A stretch of DNA of 64,000 bases from Bradyrhizobium tropiciagri (GTDB lineage: Bacteria; Pseudomonadota; Alphaproteobacteria; Rhizobiales; Xanthobacteraceae), in contig NZ_LFLZ01000033.1 of the NCBI RefSeq assembly GCF_001189845.1, forward strand, positions 29,957 through 93,956, in the 5' to 3' direction. A model generated the notes under the pieces. It was not told the DNA's origin. It worked only from the letters and a program-made list of their open reading frames with translations, and did not search any database. The translations under genes were made by a program, and so were the position numbers. Positions 61,360-64,000 of the stretch are shown here, in pieces. The number at the start of each line of letters is the position of its first letter. Positions within the stretch are counted from its first letter, which is position 1.

Positions 61360-64000
61360 TTACCCCAGCCGTCCCGCGGCGTGCGCGAGCAGGGTGTAGA
61401 CCAGCCCGGTCTCCGAGGTCAGGTGGCCAGCGAGCTCCTGCTGGCCGCGACCTTCGCGGGCGACTTCGTCGAGCAGGCGCTCGAACTCCGCGATGTAGCG
61501 GTCGACCGTCTGCTTGAAGCCGCGGTCGGCGCGGTACTTGCGGGCCACCTCGTCGAAGGCCTTCTGGCCGGCCGGCGTGTAGAGGCGCTTACTGAACGCC
61601 TTGTTCTCGCCGCGCTGGTAGCGATCCCACATCTCGGCCGCCAGCGTACGATCCATCAGCCGGCCGATGTCGAGCGACAGCGACTCCAGCGGATTGGCGG
61701 CCGGCTGCTGCTGCGGACGCGGCCGCTGCTGGGCATCGCGGCTGCGGGGCGGGCGGCGGCGCGTCGCTGCGGTTGAGCAGGTCGGACAGCCAGCCGTCGC
61801 CGTTGTTGGGGCCGGCCGGGCTGACCGACGGGGCCTCGGTGCGGCGCGAGCTCGCCATGCCGAGATCAGGCGGCGGCAGCGTCGAAGCGCTGTTGCCGTT
61901 GTCCCGCACGCTGTCCCGCATCCGCACGTCGGCGCGGCCGCCGGCGGCGGCAGCCATCACCGGCTCCTCGTGGCGGACGCTGGCGCGGTTGCTCGAGACC
62001 ACGTCGAGCCCGCGGCCGTGATGGGCGACGATGCGGTTCAGCTCGGCCAGCGCCTCGATCTGGTCGACGATCACCTTGCGCATCTGCGCGGTGTTTTCGG
62101 CAGCCTCCTGCGGCATTTCGAGCACGCCGCGGCGCAGCTCGTTGCGGGTGGCCTCGAGCTCGCTGTGCATCTCGCTCGCCATCTGCTTCATCGCCGCGAC
62201 CATCGCCGAGAACTTCTCCGTCGATTCCTTGAACATCGCATCGGTCTCGGCGTTGCTCTGCTGGTAGAGCTCGTTCATGGCGTCGACAGTCTGCTGACGC
62301 TCATTCTCGGCCGCCTGGCGCACCGCCTCGAACTGCCTGCTGATCGCAGCCGAGCCGGCGCCTGCGGTCTCCGCCACCACGCGCGCGATGTCGCGGGCGC
62401 GTTCCTCTGCCGCGCCGAGCGATTCATCGAGCAGCCCGGTGAAGCGCGACAGCCGCTGGTCGAGATCGGTGGTGCGCAGGTCGATGGTGGTGACCAGCGC
62501 TTCCAGCGCATCCTTACGCTCGCTGACGGAGGCCGTCGTCGAGCGGTTGGCCTGCTCGACCACGGCAGCCGCGTCGATCAGCGCCTTGCCATGGGTCTCG
62601 AACTGGCTCGACAGCGCGCCGAGATCTTCCAGCGCCTTGCCGGTCTTGCTGTTGAACACCGTGAGCTGGTCTTCCAGCGTCTGGGTCGCCACGCCGTTGC
62701 GCGAGGTGACGTCGTTCATGGCGGACACGAAGTCGGCCACGCGGGTCACCAGCGCGCGCTCCAGCGAGTTGAGGTTGTCGTGGGCGCCGGTCAACACTTC
62801 CTGCAGCAGGATGTTGCCCTCGCGCAGCCGCTCGAACAGCGCGACCGTATCGGTGCGCAGGATCTTGCTGGTCTCCTGCATCTCGGTGACCGCCGAGATC
62901 GAGACCTGGCGCGACTGGTCGATCGCCGCGCGCGAGGCGTGCTCGAGCTCCTTGAGCGACTTCGCCACCGCGCCGGTCGCCTGATCGCCGGCCGAGGTGA
63001 TGTTGCGCGCGACGTCGCCGCCATGCGCCGCCATCGACTGCGAGAAGGCGAGGCCGCGGGTTTCGATCGCCTTCAGCGCGTCTGCCGTGGCGCGATCCAT
63101 GTCGGCCGAAAGCTGCGTGGTCTTGGCGGTCAGCGCCTCGACCAGCGAGCCGCGGCGGCCGTCGACCATCTGCGACAGACGCTCGGCCTGCTGCTGCACA
63201 TAGGTGACGATCTCGTCGGTCTTGCCGGTCATCGCCGAGCCGAACGCGCTGGTGGCGGACAGCACCGAACGCTCGATGTCGGCGGAGGTCGTCTTGACCT
63301 TGGTCGAGACCTCGTTGGACATGGTGATCAGTGCGGCCTGCGCGTTCTGCGCAGAGGTCTGGATGTTGTCGGTGGTCTTGACAGTGACCGAACTCAGCGC
63401 GCGCTCGATATCGGTCGAGAGCGTGCGGATCTGCGCGGCGGCATCGGCGGAGGTCGCCGCAAACGAGCTCTGGGCTTCGCGCGCGCTGCCCAGGATGGTC
63501 TGTGCGGTCTCGGCGCTGGCCGTGGTCAGCGAACGCTCGATCTCGACGGAGATCGCCCGGATCTGGGTTGCGGCCTCGCTGGACGTTGCGACGAACGAGT
63601 TCTGGGCATCGCGGGCACTGCCGAGGATCGACTGGGCGGTGTTGGTGCCGACCGACGTCAAGGTGCGCTCGACATCGGCTGCCAGCGACTTGACGTGGTT
63701 GGCGGCCTCCGTCGACGCGGTGACGAGGGTGTTCTGCGCCTCGCGGGCGCCGGCCGTCAGCACCTCGACGGTGCCGGAACCGGCCATCGACAGCGCGCGC
63801 TGGATGTCGGCGGCGAGCGCCGACACCTTCTCGGCAGCGTCGGTCGACGCATTGACCAGCGTGCTCTGCGCTTCACGCGCACCCGACGTGATCGATTCCG
63901 CGGTGGCGGAGCCGGCCACCGACAGCGAGCGCTCCATGTCGGCCGCGAGGGTACGGACCAGATCGGCGGCTTCGGTGGACGCACCGGCCAGCGTGCTCTG
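61360..64000 (-). pseudogene. Giant coiled-coil protein with 44-residue repeats; 5' end outside window, single-base frameshift near 3' end
   Basis: The frame is open from the right window edge, so the N-terminus is missing. At least six consecutive 44-residue units are seen from the edge leftward, each with the plan QSTLxxASTEAA, LAADxERxLSxAG and SGAREA, encoded by 132-base repeats. Such units form amphipathic helices like apolipoprotein A or MCP-like signalling coils. A long non-repeated coiled coil follows, then a Pro/Gln linker. Near 61746-61753 one extra C in a C run shifts the frame. The true C-terminal domain (MDRTLAAEMWDRYQRGENKA to LLAHAAGRLG) continues to 61360. No membrane helix is visible in this part. 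A role in envelope organisation or cell shape is a guess. Confidence 0.75.

Noticed and set aside
1..64000. tRNA, rRNA, CRISPR arrays, prophage or intact insertion sequences
   Set aside because: No cloverleaf ends, ribosomal RNA segments, regular spacer arrays, integrase or transposase genes were recognised anywhere in the window.

Overview
The window looks like chromosomal DNA of a Bradyrhizobium-type alphaproteobacterium. The basis is high GC and strong codon bias, with long spurious antisense frames. Protein sequences read as Bradyrhizobiaceae families, and the palindromic repeat families found between genes resemble ones I know from that group. No rRNA, tRNA, CRISPR array or intact insertion sequence is visible.

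Layout. 1-6703: methyl-cycle genes (a cobalamin-independent methionine synthase fragment, metK, ahcY), with a secreted TPR-caspase protein and a frameshifted HTH/methyltransferase gene between them. 6704-7264: four copies of a palindromic repeat. 7265-11778: a leftward operon of substrate-binding protein, FAD oxidoreductase, SDR and IclR regulator, with a CRP/FNR-like palindrome upstream. 12132-18636: an LpxO-like hydroxylase, malic enzyme, an MHS transporter and several small secreted or membrane proteins. 18699-23672: a fumarylacetoacetase-family hydrolase, a membrane dipeptidase, an MsbA-like ABC exporter and galE, the last two frameshifted. 23804-39037: a cell-envelope island. It holds core mannosyl- and heptosyltransferases, hldD, hldE, an O-antigen ligase, a decayed FlaA1/CapD-type sugar dehydratase pseudogene, a WecA-like transferase, an LPG-synthase-like membrane protein, manC, a gnnA/gnnB-like pair that fits the diaminoglucose lipid A of Bradyrhizobium, and murJ.

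39122-50039: a DUF1152 protein, an orphan form II CoxL-like molybdoenzyme followed by two c-type cytochromes and a CHRD protein, a TetR-controlled membrane operon with a frameshifted DoxX gene, thiD, and an overlapping plcP-agt-like pair suggestive of phospholipid-to-glycolipid replacement. 50142-59544: a threonine dehydratase-like enzyme, a second secreted caspase-like protein, an Ala/Pro-rich protein, an MFS transporter, a dipeptide epimerase and an mlaE-mlaF-mlaD lipid transport operon. 59545-61359: a gene-poor stretch with IS-like repeats and several tiny single-helix membrane peptides. 61360-64000: the 3' part of a giant coiled-coil protein with 44-residue repeats.

Six otherwise intact genes or gene parts are broken by single-base indels in short G/C runs: the methyltransferase, the ABC exporter, galE twice, DoxX and the coiled-coil protein. 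This pattern points to uncorrected assembly errors rather than biology. The FlaA1/CapD remnant is different: it carries many stops and frameshifts and is a true pseudogene.
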